Source: Microcella pacifica
Lineage (GTDB): Bacteria; Actinomycetota; Actinomycetes; Actinomycetales; Microbacteriaceae
Direction of reading: 5' to 3'
Length of the DNA: 64,000 nucleotides
NCBI RefSeq assembly: GCF_009371975.2
Contig: NZ_VIKT02000006.1
Span: 70,422-134,421, forward strand
Part shown: piece after piece, positions 12,072 through 22,193 of the stretch
How the letters are laid out: every line of letters begins with the position of its first letter
Position numbering within the stretch: position 1 is the first letter of the stretch
Position numbers and translations under genes: made by a program
The notes under the pieces: generated by a model
Seen by the model: only the letters and a program-made list of their open reading frames with translations
What the model was told of the DNA's origin: nothing
The model's database searches: none

Positions 12072-13193
12072 ATGCGAGCGACTGCCACTGCGCTGCCGGA
12101 CTTCCACGCGGTGATCCCGGCGGGCGGCGTCGGCTCCCGCCTGTGGCCGCTCTCCCGTGCGGAGGCCCCCAAGTTTCTGCACGACCTGACAGGCAGCGGC
12201 CACACACTGCTGCGCGATACCTGGAATCGCGTGCTGCCGCTCACCGGCAGCGACGGCATCATGGTCGTCACGGGTCGGGCGCACCGCGCGGCCGTGGAGG
12301 CGCAGCTGCCGGAGCTGACGGACGCGAACATCGTGCTCGAGAGCGAGCCGAAGGACTCCTCGGCTGCGATCGGCCTCGCCGCGGCGATCCTCGTGCGGCG
12401 CAACCCCGAGGTCGTGATCGGCTCCTTCGCGGCCGATCACGTGATCGGCGATGCCGTCGCCTTCCGTCACGCGGTGAGCGAGGCGGTGGCCGTCGCGCGG
12501 GAGGGGTACGTCACGACGATCGGGATGACCCCCACGGAGCCCTCCGTCGGCTTCGGCTACATCTGCTGCGGCGAACCGCTCGCCATCGAGGGGGCCCCGC
12601 ACGCGCAGCTCGTGACGCGCTTCGTCGAGAAGCCCGACCTCGCCACGGCGACCGAGTACGTCGCCTCGGGGGAGTACCTGTGGAACGGCGGCATGTTCAT
12701 CGCGCGCGCCGACCGGCTGCTCGAGGAGCTCGCGCAGTCGCAGCCCGAGCTGCACACGGGCCTCGTGCGCATCGCGGCGGCGTGGGACACCCCCGTGCGC
12801 TCGCAGGTCGTCGACGCGGTCTGGCCGGGTCTGCTGAAGATCGCGATCGACTACTCCGTGGCCGAGCCCGCGGCGGCGGGAGGTCGGCTCGCGGTCGTGC
12901 GCGGCACCTTCCCGTGGGACGACGTCGGCGACTTTTCCTCGCTCGCCAAGCTGCTCTCGAACGGCCGCGTGGGCGATCTGGCGATCCTCGGTGAGGGCGC
13001 GCGCGTCCTCGCCGACTCCTCGAGCGGCGTCGTCGTCTCGCGCACCTCCCGCCTCATCTCGCTCATCGGCGTGCAGGACATCGTCGTGGTCGATACGTCG
13101 GATGCCCTGCTCGTGACCACGCGCGAGAACGCTCAGCGCGTCAAGTCGGTCGTCGACGCGATCAAGCAGTCCGGTCGCGACGACCTGCTCTAG
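12072..13193 (+). CDS. manC: Mannose-1-phosphate guanylyltransferase
   Basis: 373 residues of the nucleotidyltransferase fold that forms GDP-mannose from mannose-1-phosphate and GTP. The signature near the N-terminus is AVIPAGGVGSRLWPLSR, with the lysine of EAPKFL. The product-binding FVEKP motif lies near residue 185 and the later GTFPWDDVGD motif near 280; both are typical of ManC/ManB-type guanylyltransferases without a fused isomerase domain. An in-frame GTG at 12063 would add three residues. Divergent from the glycosyltransferase gene that probably uses its product. A 13-bp direct repeat (13188-13200 and 13203-13215) straddles its stop codon. Confidence 0.93.
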   Translation: MRATATALPDFHAVIPAGGVGSRLWPLSRAEAPKFLHDLTGSGHTLLRDTWNRVLPLTGSDGIMVVTGRAHRAAVEAQLPELTDANIVLESEPKDSSAAIGLAAAILVRRNPEVVIGSFAADHVIGDAVAFRHAVSEAVAVAREGYVTTIGMTPTEPSVGFGYICCGEPLAIEGAPHAQLVTRFVEKPDLATATEYVASGEYLWNGGMFIARADRLLEELAQSQPELHTGLVRIAAAWDTPVRSQVVDAVWPGLLKIAIDYSVAEPAAAGGRLAVVRGTFPWDDVGDFSSLAKLLSNGRVGDLAILGEGARVLADSSSGVVVSRTSRLISLIGVQDIVVVDTSDALLVTTRENAQRVKSVVDAIKQSGRDDLL

Positions 13194-13407
13194 CACGCGC
13201 TCCTCTAGCACGCGCGGTGCTGTCGCGGTCGGCGGGCGAGGCGTCGACGACCGTCGCGGCCTTGCTCATTCGAGCACGCGCGCACGCACGAGCGCACCGG
13301 GACCCCTGGAATCCCGCGGATTTCCGGCACATGACGGTCTCGTCGCGGATTCGTAACGCTTCGGTCACCTGGGCCCTTCGGCCCTGCTGAGCGGGCCTCC
13401 CGTTCGC

Positions 13408-13413
13408 TAACGT
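13408..13413 (+). promoter_or_regulatory. -10 box of the nucleoside-import operon
   Basis: TAACGT fits TANNNT. With a start about 7 nt downstream, the mRNA would begin near 13420 and carry a 45-nt leader ending in GGAGGA (13455-13460), 4 nt before the GTG of the lipoprotein gene. An in-frame ATG sits at 13420, so a leaderless longer form is possible, but it would disrupt the signal peptide. Confidence 0.5.
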
Positions 13414-13464
13414 GGCCCCATGAGTCCCGCCATCGGTAGCGGGGCGGCAATTTTGGAGGACACA

Positions 13465-14547
13465 GTGATCAACACCACCCGTAAGCGCGCGTTCAGCGGG
13501 CTCGCCCTGCTCGGTGCGAGCGCGCTCGTGCTCGCCGGCTGCGCGGCAGCTCCCGAGGAGGAGGCTCCCGAGGAGACCGAGGCGCTCGACTTCTATCCCT
13601 GCATGGTGTCGGACGCCGGAGGCTTCGACGACCGCTCGTTCAACGAGGCGGCATTCAACGGTCTCGAGGAGGCCGCCGCCGAGCTCGGCGTGGAGTTCAA
13701 CGCCGTCGAGTCGGCTGACGAGAACGCCTACGAGCCCAACGTCGAGGGCCTCGTCGCCGAGGGCTGCGACATCATCATCACGGTCGGCTTCCTGCTCGCC
13801 GAGGCCACGGCCAACGCGTCGGCCGCGAACCCCGACATCAACTTCGCCATCATCGACGAGTTCGTCGAGGGCGACAACGTCAAGCCCATCCAGTTCGACA
13901 CCGTCCAGGCGGCGTTCCTCGCCGGCTACGCGGCGGCCAGCTACTCGGAGACCGGCGTCGTCGGCACCTTCGGCGGCATCCAGATCCCGCCGGTGACGAT
14001 CTTCATGGACGGCTTCGTCCAGGGCGTCGAGTACCACAACGAGGTCAACGGCACCGACGTCCAGGCGCTCGGCTGGGACTTCGAGGCTCAGACCGGTGCC
14101 TTCACCGGTGGCTTCGCCCCCGGCACCGAGGCGCTCACGACGGCTCAGGGTCTCATCGACCAGAACGTCGACGTGCTCCTGCCCGTCGGTGGCCCGATCT
14201 ACCAGAGCGCCGCTGAGGCGATCCGCGACTCCGGCCGCGACATCGCCCTGATCGGTGTCGACTCCGACGTCTACGTCTCCGACCCCTCGGTCGCCGACCT
14301 GCTGCTCACCTCGGTGCTCAAGAACATCGCTGTGGGTGTCTACGACGTCGTGATCGCTGCGGCGAACGGCGACTTCGAGAACAGCCCGTACGTGGGGACG
14401 CTCGAGAACGAGGGCGTCGGTCTCGCGTCGTTCCACGACTTCGAGTCGCTCGTCGACGCCGAGCTCTCGGGTCAGATCGATGAGGTCATCGCCGGCATCA
14501 TCGACGGCTCGATCGAGGTCACCTCGCCCGCCACGCCGGGCCAGTAG
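13465..14547 (+). CDS. BMP-family nucleoside-binding lipoprotein
   Basis: 360 residues. The N-terminus is a lipoprotein signal: KRK-type basic start, hydrophobic core and lipobox VLAGC near residue 26, so the mature protein is anchored outside the membrane. The rest matches the BMP/Med family (PnrA/BmpA type), with SDAGGFDDRSFNEAA near residue 50 and LIGVDSDVYVSDP near 270, which bind purine or pyrimidine nucleosides. The GTG start at 13465 has GGAGGA 4 nt upstream. It precedes the matching ABC ATPase and permeases and is followed by a hairpin, so it is likely made in excess over them. Codon use is highly GC-biased, suggesting strong expression. Confidence 0.92.
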   Translation: MINTTRKRAFSGLALLGASALVLAGCAAAPEEEAPEETEALDFYPCMVSDAGGFDDRSFNEAAFNGLEEAAAELGVEFNAVESADENAYEPNVEGLVAEGCDIIITVGFLLAEATANASAANPDINFAIIDEFVEGDNVKPIQFDTVQAAFLAGYAAASYSETGVVGTFGGIQIPPVTIFMDGFVQGVEYHNEVNGTDVQALGWDFEAQTGAFTGGFAPGTEALTTAQGLIDQNVDVLLPVGGPIYQSAAEAIRDSGRDIALIGVDSDVYVSDPSVADLLLTSVLKNIAVGVYDVVIAAANGDFENSPYVGTLENEGVGLASFHDFESLVDAELSGQIDEVIAGIIDGSIEVTSPATPGQ

Positions 14548-14580
14548 TCGGCGAGGGGCTACGGCCCCTCAGTCGCGTCA

Positions 14581-14617
14581 CATCGAGGGAGGTCAGCGCT
14601 GCTGGCCTCCCTCGATG
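14581..14617 (+). terminator. Hairpin between lipoprotein and ABC ATPase genes
   Basis: CATCGAGGGAGG pairs perfectly with CCTCCCTCGATG (12-bp stem, 13-nt loop) starting 33 nt after the lipoprotein stop. No T-run follows. It may end part of the transcripts so that the binding protein outnumbers the transporter. Confidence 0.65.
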
Positions 14618-14806
14618 CGTTGCCGGGCATCCCGGGATCACCGGAGCGCGAAGCGCTCACATGAGCACTGAATCGCTCAGATTCGTGTCGCCCTGCTCCC
14701 TTACAGTGGAATCTGACAGGCACACCGACGTCGCCCTGCGCGACGCCCGCGAGCCTCACCGGTTGCACAGCAGCGCCGCATCTCGACGGCGCAGGAAGGC
14801 CGAGAG

Positions 14807-16321
14807 ATGAAACTCGAGCTGCGAGGCATCACCAAGCGCTTCGGCGCGCTCGTCGCCAACGACCACATCGACCTCACCGTCGAGCCCGGCGAGATCCACG
14901 CCCTGCTCGGGGAGAACGGCGCGGGCAAGTCGACCCTCATGAACGTGCTCTACGGCCTCTACCAGGCCGAGGAGGGGCAGATCCTCCTCGACGACGAGGT
15001 GCAGCACTTCTCGGGGCCGGGAGACGCCATGGCGGCCGGCATCGGCATGGTGCACCAGCACTTCATGCTCATCCCCGTCTTCACCGTCGCCGAGAACGTC
15101 ATGCTCGGTCACGAGTCCACGCAGTTCGGCGGTCGGCTCGACCTCGAGGCGGCCCGCGCGACCGTGCGCGAGATCTCGCAGCGCTTCGGCTTCGACATCG
15201 ATCCGGATGCCCGCATCGAAGACCTCCCCGTGGGCGTGCAGCAGCGCGTCGAGATCATCAAGGCCCTCTCCCGCAACGCGAACGTGCTCGTCTTCGACGA
15301 GCCCACGGCCGTGCTCACGCCGCAGGAGACGGACGAGCTCATGGAGATCATGCGCCAGCTCAAGGACGAGGGCACCTCGATCGTCTTCATCACCCACAAG
15401 CTGCGCGAGGTGCGCGAGGTCGCCGACCGCATCACCGTCATCCGGCTGGGGAAGGTCGTCGGCGAGGCCGAGCCGACCGCGACCAACGCCGAGCTCGCCT
15501 CCCTCATGGTGGGCCGCGCCGTCGATCTCACCGTCGACAAGGCACCCGCGAAAGCCGGCGACGACGCTCTCATCGTGTCGGGCCTCACGGTCACCGACTC
15601 GATCGGCCAGATCCTCGTCAACGACGTCTCGTTCACGATCCGGAAGGGCGAGATCCTCGCCATCGCCGGCGTGCAGGGCAATGGGCAGACCGAGCTCACC
15701 GAGGCGATCATGGGTCTGCAGTCGCACGTGAGCGGCTCGGTGACGCTCGATGGCACCGAGCTGCTGGAGCGCGGCACGCGGGGCGTGCTCGACGCCGGTG
15801 TCGGGTTCGTGCCGGAGGATCGCACCGAGGACGGCCTCGTGGGCACGTTCACGATCGCCGAGAACCTCATGCTCGATCGCTCGACCGGGGCGCCCTTCGT
15901 GAAGCGCGGCACGCTACAGCTCGCGCACCTCGCCCAGTTCGCGACCGAGCGCGTGGAAGAGTTCGACGTGCGCACGCAGGGCATCACCTCGCCCGCTGGC
16001 AGCCTCTCGGGCGGCAATCAGCAGAAGGTGGTGCTGGCGCGCGAGCTCAGCCGCGAGCTCAGCCTGCTCATCGCGGCCCAGCCCACGCGCGGGCTCGACG
16101 TCGGCTCGATCGAGTTCGTGCACAAGCGCATCGTCGCGACGCGCGATGAGGGCGTGCCCGTCATCGTCGTGTCGACCGAGCTCGACGAAGTGACGGCCCT
16201 CGCCGATCGCATCGCGGTCATGTACCGCGGTCGCATCATCGGCATCGTTCCCGGCGACACCCCGCGCGACGTGCTCGGGCTCATGATGGCCGGAGAGACC
16301 CCCGCGGAGGTGGCGGCGTGA
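14807..16321 (+). CDS. Nucleoside ABC importer ATPase (two fused nucleotide-binding domains)
   Basis: 504 residues with two ABC domains, the layout of RbsA/NupO-type importers. Domain 1 (about 1-240) has Walker [10 protein letters not shown] near residue 37, the signature-like [11 protein letters not shown] and Walker [10 protein letters not shown]. Domain 2 (about 250-500) has a degenerate Walker A ([10 protein letters not shown]), a complete LSGGNQQK signature and a Walker B-like [12 protein letters not shown] in which the usual acidic residue is absent. This asymmetry is normal for the family. ATG 14807 has AGGAAGG upstream. It powers nucleoside import with the two permeases that follow; the first overlaps it by 4 nt. 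Confidence 0.94.
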   Translation: MKLELRGITKRFGALVANDHIDLTVEPGEIHALLGENGAGKSTLMNVLYGLYQAEEGQILLDDEVQHFSGPGDAMAAGIGMVHQHFMLIPVFTVAENVMLGHESTQFGGRLDLEAARATVREISQRFGFDIDPDARIEDLPVGVQQRVEIIKALSRNANVLVFDEPTAVLTPQETDELMEIMRQLKDEGTSIVFITHKLREVREVADRITVIRLGKVVGEAEPTATNAELASLMVGRAVDLTVDKAPAKAGDDALIVSGLTVTDSIGQILVNDVSFTIRKGEILAIAGVQGNGQTELTEAIMGLQSHVSGSVTLDGTELLERGTRGVLDAGVGFVPEDRTEDGLVGTFTIAENLMLDRSTGAPFVKRGTLQLAHLAQFATERVEEFDVRTQGITSPAGSLSGGNQQKVVLARELSRELSLLIAAQPTRGLDVGSIEFVHKRIVATRDEGVPVIVVSTELDEVTALADRIAVMYRGRIIGIVPGDTPRDVLGLMMAGETPAEVAA

Positions 16322-17691
16322 GCAACACCAACGACCCGAAGGACGCGGCGCTCGGCGGCGCGGCGGCCTCCCCCTCGGCGAAGGGGCACCCGGCCGACAC
16401 GGCCGGTGCCGAGCCCCTCACGCCGGAAACGACGGATGCCGCCGGCGCGCAGCACGGTGCGAGCGACGTGCCGCCGCCTCCGCGCAGCACGCAGATCCTC
16501 AAGGAGATCTTCGGCGGCAGCGCCGCGATCTCCGTCCTCGCCGTCCTGCTCGCGCTCATCTTTGGCGGCCTCCTCATCGTCATGACCGACGAGGGTGTGC
16601 AGGAGGCTGCCGGCTACTTCTTCTCCCGCCCCGCCGACACGTTGCGCGCCATCGCCGACGCGGTCGGTGGAGCCTACGCAGCGCTCTTCCGCGGCTCGAT
16701 CTTCAACTACCTGCGCCCCGACGACCTCGTCGCGGCCTTCCGCCCCATCACCGAGACGCTCGCCAACGCCACGCCGCTCATCGCGGCCGGCCTCGGCGTC
16801 GCCCTCGCCTTCCGGGTCGGCCTGTTCAACATCGGTGGCCGTGGCCAGATGCTCATCGCGGCGGCTGCGGCGGGCTACGTCGGCGCGTACATCCCGATGC
16901 CGCCCGTGATCCACCTCATCGTGGCGCTCGTGGTCGGCATCATCGGCGGCGCTCTGTGGGGCGGGCTCGTCGGTCTGCTCAAGGCGCGCACGGGAGCGCA
17001 TGAGGTGATCGTCACGATCATGCTCAACTACGTGGCGTTCTATCTCGTCTCCTACCTTCTGCGTACCGAGGGGGCGCTCCAGGCTCCCGGCCAGAACAAC
17101 CCCAAGAGCGGCCCCATGCTCGAGACCGCGGTGTTCCCCGACCTCCTCGGGCCGCAGTACAACCTCAACCTGGGCTTCATCCTCGTCGTGCTCGCCACGA
17201 TCTACGTCTGGTACCTGCTCAACCGCTCGGCGATGGGCTTCCAGTTTCGCGCCGTCGGCGAAAACCCCCACGCGGCGCGCGTCGCCGGCATCAACGTGGG
17301 CAGCGTCTACGTCAAGGTCATGCTCATCGCGGGAGCCCTCGTCGGCCTCGCGGGCGTCTACCAGGTGCTCGGCAACTTCACCGGCGGCTTCGCCGCCGGC
17401 CTCGACGCAGGCATCGGGTTCGACGCCATCACCGTCGCCCTGCTGGGCCGCTCGAAGCCCTGGGGAGTGTTCTTCGCGGGCATCCTCTTCGGTGCTCTGA
17501 AGGCCGGCAGCTACACGATGCAGGCGGCCGAGGGCATTCCCGTCGACATCGTCCTCGTCGTGCAGTCGTTCATCGTGCTCTTCATCGCCGCACCGCCCCT
17601 CGTGCGTGCGATCTTCCGATTGCCGACCCCGGATTCCTCGTTCCGCTGGCGAGTCCCGTCGATCTCCCGCACGAAGGAGGCGGCCCGATGA
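16318..17691 (+). CDS. Nucleoside ABC importer permease 1 (NupP-like)
   Basis: 457 residues. A polar, low-complexity N-terminus of about 60 residues precedes some eight to ten membrane segments. The conserved block [26 protein letters not shown] near residue 165 and the [13 protein letters not shown] cytoplasmic loop near 315, which contacts the ATPase, are typical of the BPD_transp_2 permeases of nucleoside importers. GTG start overlaps the ATPase stop by 4 nt, and the stop overlaps the next permease by 4 nt. Confidence 0.93.
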   Translation: MSNTNDPKDAALGGAAASPSAKGHPADTAGAEPLTPETTDAAGAQHGASDVPPPPRSTQILKEIFGGSAAISVLAVLLALIFGGLLIVMTDEGVQEAAGYFFSRPADTLRAIADAVGGAYAALFRGSIFNYLRPDDLVAAFRPITETLANATPLIAAGLGVALAFRVGLFNIGGRGQMLIAAAAAGYVGAYIPMPPVIHLIVALVVGIIGGALWGGLVGLLKARTGAHEVIVTIMLNYVAFYLVSYLLRTEGALQAPGQNNPKSGPMLETAVFPDLLGPQYNLNLGFILVVLATIYVWYLLNRSAMGFQFRAVGENPHAARVAGINVGSVYVKVMLIAGALVGLAGVYQVLGNFTGGFAAGLDAGIGFDAITVALLGRSKPWGVFFAGILFGALKAGSYTMQAAEGIPVDIVLVVQSFIVLFIAAPPLVRAIFRLPTPDSSFRWRVPSISRTKEAAR

Positions 17692-18968
17692 GCGCCGTGA
17701 CCACGACCCCCGCCCCGTCGACCGCTGAGAGCACGTCCGTGACCGTGCGCAGCTGGAAGGCGCCCATCGCGTTCGCGATCTTCACCGTCATCGGGGCGGC
17801 GCTCTTCCTCGGCCTCGGCCGCGGCGGCGACACCACCTACCGCCTCAGCGATGGCCGCGACGCCATCCAGTTGCCCGCGCTCATCCTGCCCTCCTATGCG
17901 ACCGGCATCGTCGCGGTGATCCTCATGGCGGCTGCGGCCGTCGGCGCGTTCCTGCTCGTGCGCGCGGCCCGCAAGGTACCGCTGTGGCTCACGACCGTGT
18001 TCGCGCTCGTCTTCCTGCTCGGGTTCCTCACGTGGGCCGCAGCAGGGGCGACCGTCCCCCTCGTCGGGCTCCTCGCCGGTGCGCTCACCGTGAGCACGCC
18101 GCTCATCTTCGGAGCGCTCGGCGGCGTGATCTCCGAGCGCGTCGGCGTCGTCAACATCGCGATCGAGGCGCAGCTGCTCGCGGGCGCGTTCGTCGCCGCG
18201 ATGATCGGCACGCTCACGGGGCAGCCCATGCTCGGTCTGCTGGGAGCGATGATCGCCGGGGCGCTCGTGTCGGTCATCCTCGCCTCGTTCGCCATCAAGT
18301 ACCTCGTCGACCAGGTGATCGTCGGCGTCGTGCTCAACGTTCTCGTCATCGGTCTGACGAGCTTCTTCTACTCGACGTACATGGTCGACAACCCGGAGCT
18401 CTTCAACTCACCAGACAAGTTCGAGAGGGTCGCGATCCCGCTGCTGAGCGACATCCCGGTGCTCGGGCCGATCCTGTTCAACCAGACGCTCATCGTCTAC
18501 ATCATGTTCGTGCTCGTGCCCACCGTGTGGTTCGCGCTGTTCAAGACCCGCTGGGGTCTGCGCCTGCGCTCCGTGGGCGAGCACCCGAAGGCCGCCGACA
18601 CCGTCGGCATCAACGTCAAGGCCACGCGGTTCTGGAACGTCCTCCTCGCGGGTGCCATCGCCGGTGGTGGAGGTGCGTTCTTCACCCTCGCGGCCGTCGG
18701 CTCCTTCGCCAAGGAGATGACCAACGGTGCGGGCTTCATCGCCCTCGCGGCGGTCATCTTCGGTCGATGGGATCCGATTCGGGCGACGCTCGCGGCGCTG
18801 CTGTTCGGCTTCGCGACGAACCTGCAGTCGACGCTCTCGATCGTCGGGTCGCCGGTGCCGAGCGAGTTCATGCTCATGCTGCCGTACATCGTCACGATCT
18901 TCGCGGTCGCCGGGCTCGTGGGCATGTCCCGCCCGCCAGCGGCCTCCGGCAAGCCGTACATCAAATAG
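17688..18968 (+). CDS. Nucleoside ABC importer permease 2 (NupQ-like)
   Basis: 426 residues with about ten membrane segments, including an N-terminal pair that is longer than in many homologues. The core contains SERVGVVNIAIEAQLLAGAF near residue 145 and the ATPase-contact loop VGEHPKAADTVGIN near residue 295. Together with permease 1 it forms the heterodimeric channel. The start overlaps the preceding gene (ATGA); cdd follows after 12 nt. Confidence 0.93.
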   Translation: MSAVTTTPAPSTAESTSVTVRSWKAPIAFAIFTVIGAALFLGLGRGGDTTYRLSDGRDAIQLPALILPSYATGIVAVILMAAAAVGAFLLVRAARKVPLWLTTVFALVFLLGFLTWAAAGATVPLVGLLAGALTVSTPLIFGALGGVISERVGVVNIAIEAQLLAGAFVAAMIGTLTGQPMLGLLGAMIAGALVSVILASFAIKYLVDQVIVGVVLNVLVIGLTSFFYSTYMVDNPELFNSPDKFERVAIPLLSDIPVLGPILFNQTLIVYIMFVLVPTVWFALFKTRWGLRLRSVGEHPKAADTVGINVKATRFWNVLLAGAIAGGGGAFFTLAAVGSFAKEMTNGAGFIALAAVIFGRWDPIRATLAALLFGFATNLQSTLSIVGSPVPSEFMLMLPYIVTIFAVAGLVGMSRPPAASGKPYIK

Positions 18969-18980
18969 GGGGAGGCCACC

Positions 18981-19391
18981 ATGGCTGACATCGACTGGGA
19001 TGGCCTTCGCGAGGTCGCCCTCGACGCGATGACGAAGGCCTATGTGCCGTACTCGGAGTTCCCCGTCGGCGTGGCCGCGATCGTCGACGACGGCCGCGTG
19101 ATCGCAGGGTGCAACGTCGAGAACGCCTCGTACGGCCTCACGCTGTGCGCCGAGTGCGCTCTCGTCTCCACCCTGCACATGACCGGCGGCGGTCGTCTCG
19201 TCGCCTTCACGTGCGTCGACGGTGACGGCGGTGCGCTCATGCCCTGCGGGCGCTGCCGCCAGCTGCTGTACGAGCACTCCGCCGAAGGCATGCTGCTGGA
19301 GACCGTCTCCGGCATCAAGACCATCGACGAGGTGCTGCCCGACGCCTTCGGCCCCCGCACCCTCGAGACCTATCGCTCAACCCACGACTAA
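18981..19391 (+). CDS. cdd: Cytidine deaminase
   Basis: 136 residues, the size of tetrameric cytidine deaminases, which convert (deoxy)cytidine to (deoxy)uridine. The zinc site is CAE at residues 56-58 (Cys56 ligand, Glu58 catalytic) and CGRC at 89-92. NVENASYG near residue 45 is the ribose-binding segment. Position right after the nucleoside importer and before deoA means imported cytidine is deaminated and then phosphorolysed. Confidence 0.96.
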   Translation: MADIDWDGLREVALDAMTKAYVPYSEFPVGVAAIVDDGRVIAGCNVENASYGLTLCAECALVSTLHMTGGGRLVAFTCVDGDGGALMPCGRCRQLLYEHSAEGMLLETVSGIKTIDEVLPDAFGPRTLETYRSTHD

Positions 19392-19405
19392 CAGGAGCAC
19401 CACCC

Positions 19406-20701
19406 ATGGCCCTTGAGCCGTTCGACGTCGTCGACCTCATCCGCACCAAGCGCGACCGCGGCACCCTGACGACGGCCCAGATCGACTGGATGGTCGACGC
19501 CTATACCCGTGGCTACATCGCCGACGAGCAGATGTCGGCCATGACGATGGCGATCTTCCTCAACGGCATGGAGCGCGAGGAGGTCAGCGCGCTCACCCTG
19601 GCGATGGTCGCCTCCGGCACGCGCCTCGACTTCTCGGGCCTCGACAAGAAGACCACAGACAAGCACTCGACCGGCGGGGTCGGCGACAAGATCACGCTGC
19701 CCCTCGCGCCGCTGGTCGCCTCGTTCGGCGTCGCCGTGCCGCAGCTCTCCGGCCGCGGGCTGGGCCACACCGGGGGCACGCTCGACAAGCTCGAGAGCAT
19801 CCCGGGCTGGCGTGCCAGCATCACGGTCGATGAGATGATGCGGCAGCTCGACGATGTGGGCGCCGTCGTGTGCGCGGCCGGTTCGGGCCTCGCTCCCGCC
19901 GACGGCAAGCTCTACTCGTTGCGCGACATCACCGGCACTGTCGAGTGCATTCCGCTCATCGCCTCGTCGATCATGTCGAAGAAGATCGCCGAGGGCACCG
20001 CCGCGCTCGTGCTCGACGTGAAGTTCGGCTCTGGCGCGTTCCTGAAAGACATCGAGAAGTCGCGCGAGCTCGCCCAGGTCATGGTGCGGCTCGGCGAGGA
20101 CGCCGGGGTGGCGACGCGCGCCGTGCTCACCAACATGAACGTGCCGCTCGGTCTCGCGATCGGCAACGCCAACGAGGTGCGTGAATCGGTCGAGGTGCTC
20201 GCGGGCGGCGGGCCTGCCGACGTGGTCGAGCTCACGGTCGAGCTCGCGCGGCACATGCTCGAGCTCGCGGGCGTCACCGATGCCGACGTCGAAGCGGCGT
20301 TGCAGGACGGCCGCGCGATGGATGCCTGGCGCGGCATGATCGCGGCGCAGGGCGGCGACCCGGATGCTCCGCTCCCCGTCGCCCCGGAGTCCCACACCGT
20401 GCACGCCGAGACCTCAGGGGTGCTCGTCGAGCAGGAGGCCCTGCCCTTCGGCATCGCCGCGTGGCGCCTCGGCGCCGGGCGTGCGCGCAAGGAGGACCCG
20501 GTCGACCACAGCGCAGGCATCGACCTGCACGCCAAGCCGGGCGACACGGTCGAGGCGGGGCAGCCGCTCTTCACGATGCTGACCTCCGACGCGGGCCGGT
20601 TCGCCCGCGCGCTCGAGGCGCTCGAGGGCGCCTACCGCATCGGCTCGGCGGGCGACGAGGTGCACACGGGCGGCCCGCTCATCGCGGGCGTCGTCGAGTA
20701 G
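19406..20701 (+). CDS. deoA: Thymidine (pyrimidine-nucleoside) phosphorylase
   Basis: 431 residues. The family signature is visible as the phosphate-binding SGRGLGHTGGTLDKLE near residue 115, and the KHSTGGVGDK loop lies near residue 88. The C-terminal PYNP domain contains the lysine-rich GAGRARKEDPVDH segment. The enzyme splits thymidine or uridine with phosphate to base plus (deoxy)ribose-1-phosphate. It ends the import-deamination-phosphorolysis operon. A short GC-rich hairpin follows at 20732-20744. Confidence 0.95.
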   Translation: MALEPFDVVDLIRTKRDRGTLTTAQIDWMVDAYTRGYIADEQMSAMTMAIFLNGMEREEVSALTLAMVASGTRLDFSGLDKKTTDKHSTGGVGDKITLPLAPLVASFGVAVPQLSGRGLGHTGGTLDKLESIPGWRASITVDEMMRQLDDVGAVVCAAGSGLAPADGKLYSLRDITGTVECIPLIASSIMSKKIAEGTAALVLDVKFGSGAFLKDIEKSRELAQVMVRLGEDAGVATRAVLTNMNVPLGLAIGNANEVRESVEVLAGGGPADVVELTVELARHMLELAGVTDADVEAALQDGRAMDAWRGMIAAQGGDPDAPLPVAPESHTVHAETSGVLVEQEALPFGIAAWRLGAGRARKEDPVDHSAGIDLHAKPGDTVEAGQPLFTMLTSDAGRFARALEALEGAYRIGSAGDEVHTGGPLIAGVVE

Positions 20702-20759
20702 GGCCAGTCGAGTAGCCCGCGTGATCGAGCAGCCCGTGCCGGGCATCCCGCCCCGCCGA

Positions 20760-20765
20760 TAAGCT
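20760..20765 (+). promoter_or_regulatory. -10 box of the MFS transporter gene (leaderless)
   Basis: TAAGCT lies exactly 6 nt upstream of ATG 20772; no ribosome-binding site is present between them. Confidence 0.5.
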
Positions 20766-20771
20766 CGCAGC

Positions 20772-22193
20772 ATGCCCTCGAGGACCGCAGCGCAGCGCCC
20801 GACTCCGCACCACCCGTCGCTCACGAGGCGCACGGTCGCCGGCTACGCGATCGGCTCGCTCGGCACGGGAGGGTTCGGCACTCTGCCCGGCCTCGTGCTC
20901 CTCTACTACATGACCGATTCGCTCGGCATCACCGCGCTTGTCGCGGGGCTCATCGTCACTCTCGCCAAGCTGTGGGACGTCATCATCGACCCTGTCATCG
21001 GCGCGCTGAGCGACCGTATGCGCCAGCGCTCGGGAACCCGCCGCACGCTCATGCTCGTCGGCGCGCTGAGCCTCCCGGTGTTCTTCGCGGCGACCTTCGC
21101 CGTGCCGGCTGAGCTCACCGGCAGCCTTGCCGCGCTGTGGGTGCTCATCGCCTTCGTGCTCTCCACCACCGCCTTCAGCCTCTTCCAGGTGCCCTATATC
21201 GCCCTCCCTGTCGAGATCTCCGGCGACTACGACGGCCGCACGCGCCTCCTCACCTGGCGCGTCGTCGTCCTGACAGTCGCGATCCTCCTGTTCGGCGCGG
21301 GAGGCCCCGTGCTGCGCGGTCTCGGCGACGACCCGCGGCTCGGCTACCTCCTCATGGGCGTGGTCGCGGGGCTCGTCATCTCCCTCGGGCTCACGGCCTC
21401 GTCGTTCACCGCGCCTCGTGGCGTCGCGGTCGTCGAGCCGGCCCCGGCGAGGGTCGCCGACGCGTATCGTCAGGCGATCGTCGCGCTGCGGGAGAGCCGG
21501 CCGCTGCGGCGGCTGCTCGGCGGCTTCGTGCTGCAGGCCCTCGCGACGGGTCTCATGCTCGCCGCCGCGCAGTACGTCGCCACGTGGGTTCTCGTGAGCG
21601 AGGACGCTGTGACGCTCCTCTTCCTCGCGCTCATCGCGCCGGCCGTGCTCGTCACCCCCGTGTGGGGTCGTCTCGCCCGGCGCTTCGGCAAGGAGCGCAG
21701 CTACCTCGCCGCGTCGCTGCTGTTCGGCGTCGCGGCGCTCAGCATCGTCGTCGCGGTGATCGCCCCCGGCCCGTGGATCTACGTGCCCGTCGGCATCGCG
21801 GGAGCCGCCTACGCGGGCATGCAGGCGCTTCCGCTCGCGATGCTGCCCGACGTCATCGCCCACGACGGTCGACGGCGGGGCCGGGAGCGCGCCGGCGTCG
21901 TGAGCGGCGTGTGGACGGCGGGGGAGACCGCGGGCATGGCGCTCGGCGCGACCCTCCTCGCGCTCGTCCTCGGGGCGACCGGCTACCTCGAGTCGACGGC
22001 GGACGTCGTCGTCGTGCAGCCCGCGAGTGCGACGCTCGGCATCGTCATGGCGTTCAGCGTGATCCCGGCCGTGCTCGTGGCGCTGAGCATCCTGGTTCTG
22101 CGTGGCTACGGACTGAGCCGCAGCGACATCGACGTCCCTGCGCCGTCGGGCGTCCGTGCGAGCGATGGTGGCGAAGCGGGGAGCGCGCGATGA
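20772..22193 (+). CDS. MFS transporter, GPH (glycoside/cation symporter) type
   Basis: 473 residues with about twelve membrane segments. The loop after segment 2, KLWDVIIDPVIGALSDRM near residue 70, is the MFS_2/GPH signature shared with melibiose-type symporters. The middle loop and the second half (LPDVIAHDGRRRGRERAG near 365) are also typical. Substrate is not readable; the neighbouring nucleoside genes make a nucleoside or sugar moiety possible. The last 4 nt overlap the start of the PLP-enzyme gene, so the two probably serve one pathway. Confidence 0.88.
   Translation: MPSRTAAQRPTPHHPSLTRRTVAGYAIGSLGTGGFGTLPGLVLLYYMTDSLGITALVAGLIVTLAKLWDVIIDPVIGALSDRMRQRSGTRRTLMLVGALSLPVFFAATFAVPAELTGSLAALWVLIAFVLSTTAFSLFQVPYIALPVEISGDYDGRTRLLTWRVVVLTVAILLFGAGGPVLRGLGDDPRLGYLLMGVVAGLVISLGLTASSFTAPRGVAVVEPAPARVADAYRQAIVALRESRPLRRLLGGFVLQALATGLMLAAAQYVATWVLVSEDAVTLLFLALIAPAVLVTPVWGRLARRFGKERSYLAASLLFGVAALSIVVAVIAPGPWIYVPVGIAGAAYAGMQALPLAMLPDVIAHDGRRRGRERAGVVSGVWTAGETAGMALGATLLALVLGATGYLESTADVVVVQPASATLGIVMAFSVIPAVLVALSILVLRGYGLSRSDIDVPAPSGVRASDGGEAGSAR

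Noticed and set aside
13188-13215. 13-bp direct repeat around the manC stop as an insertion scar
   Set aside because: Only 2 nt separate the copies; simple replication slippage explains it.
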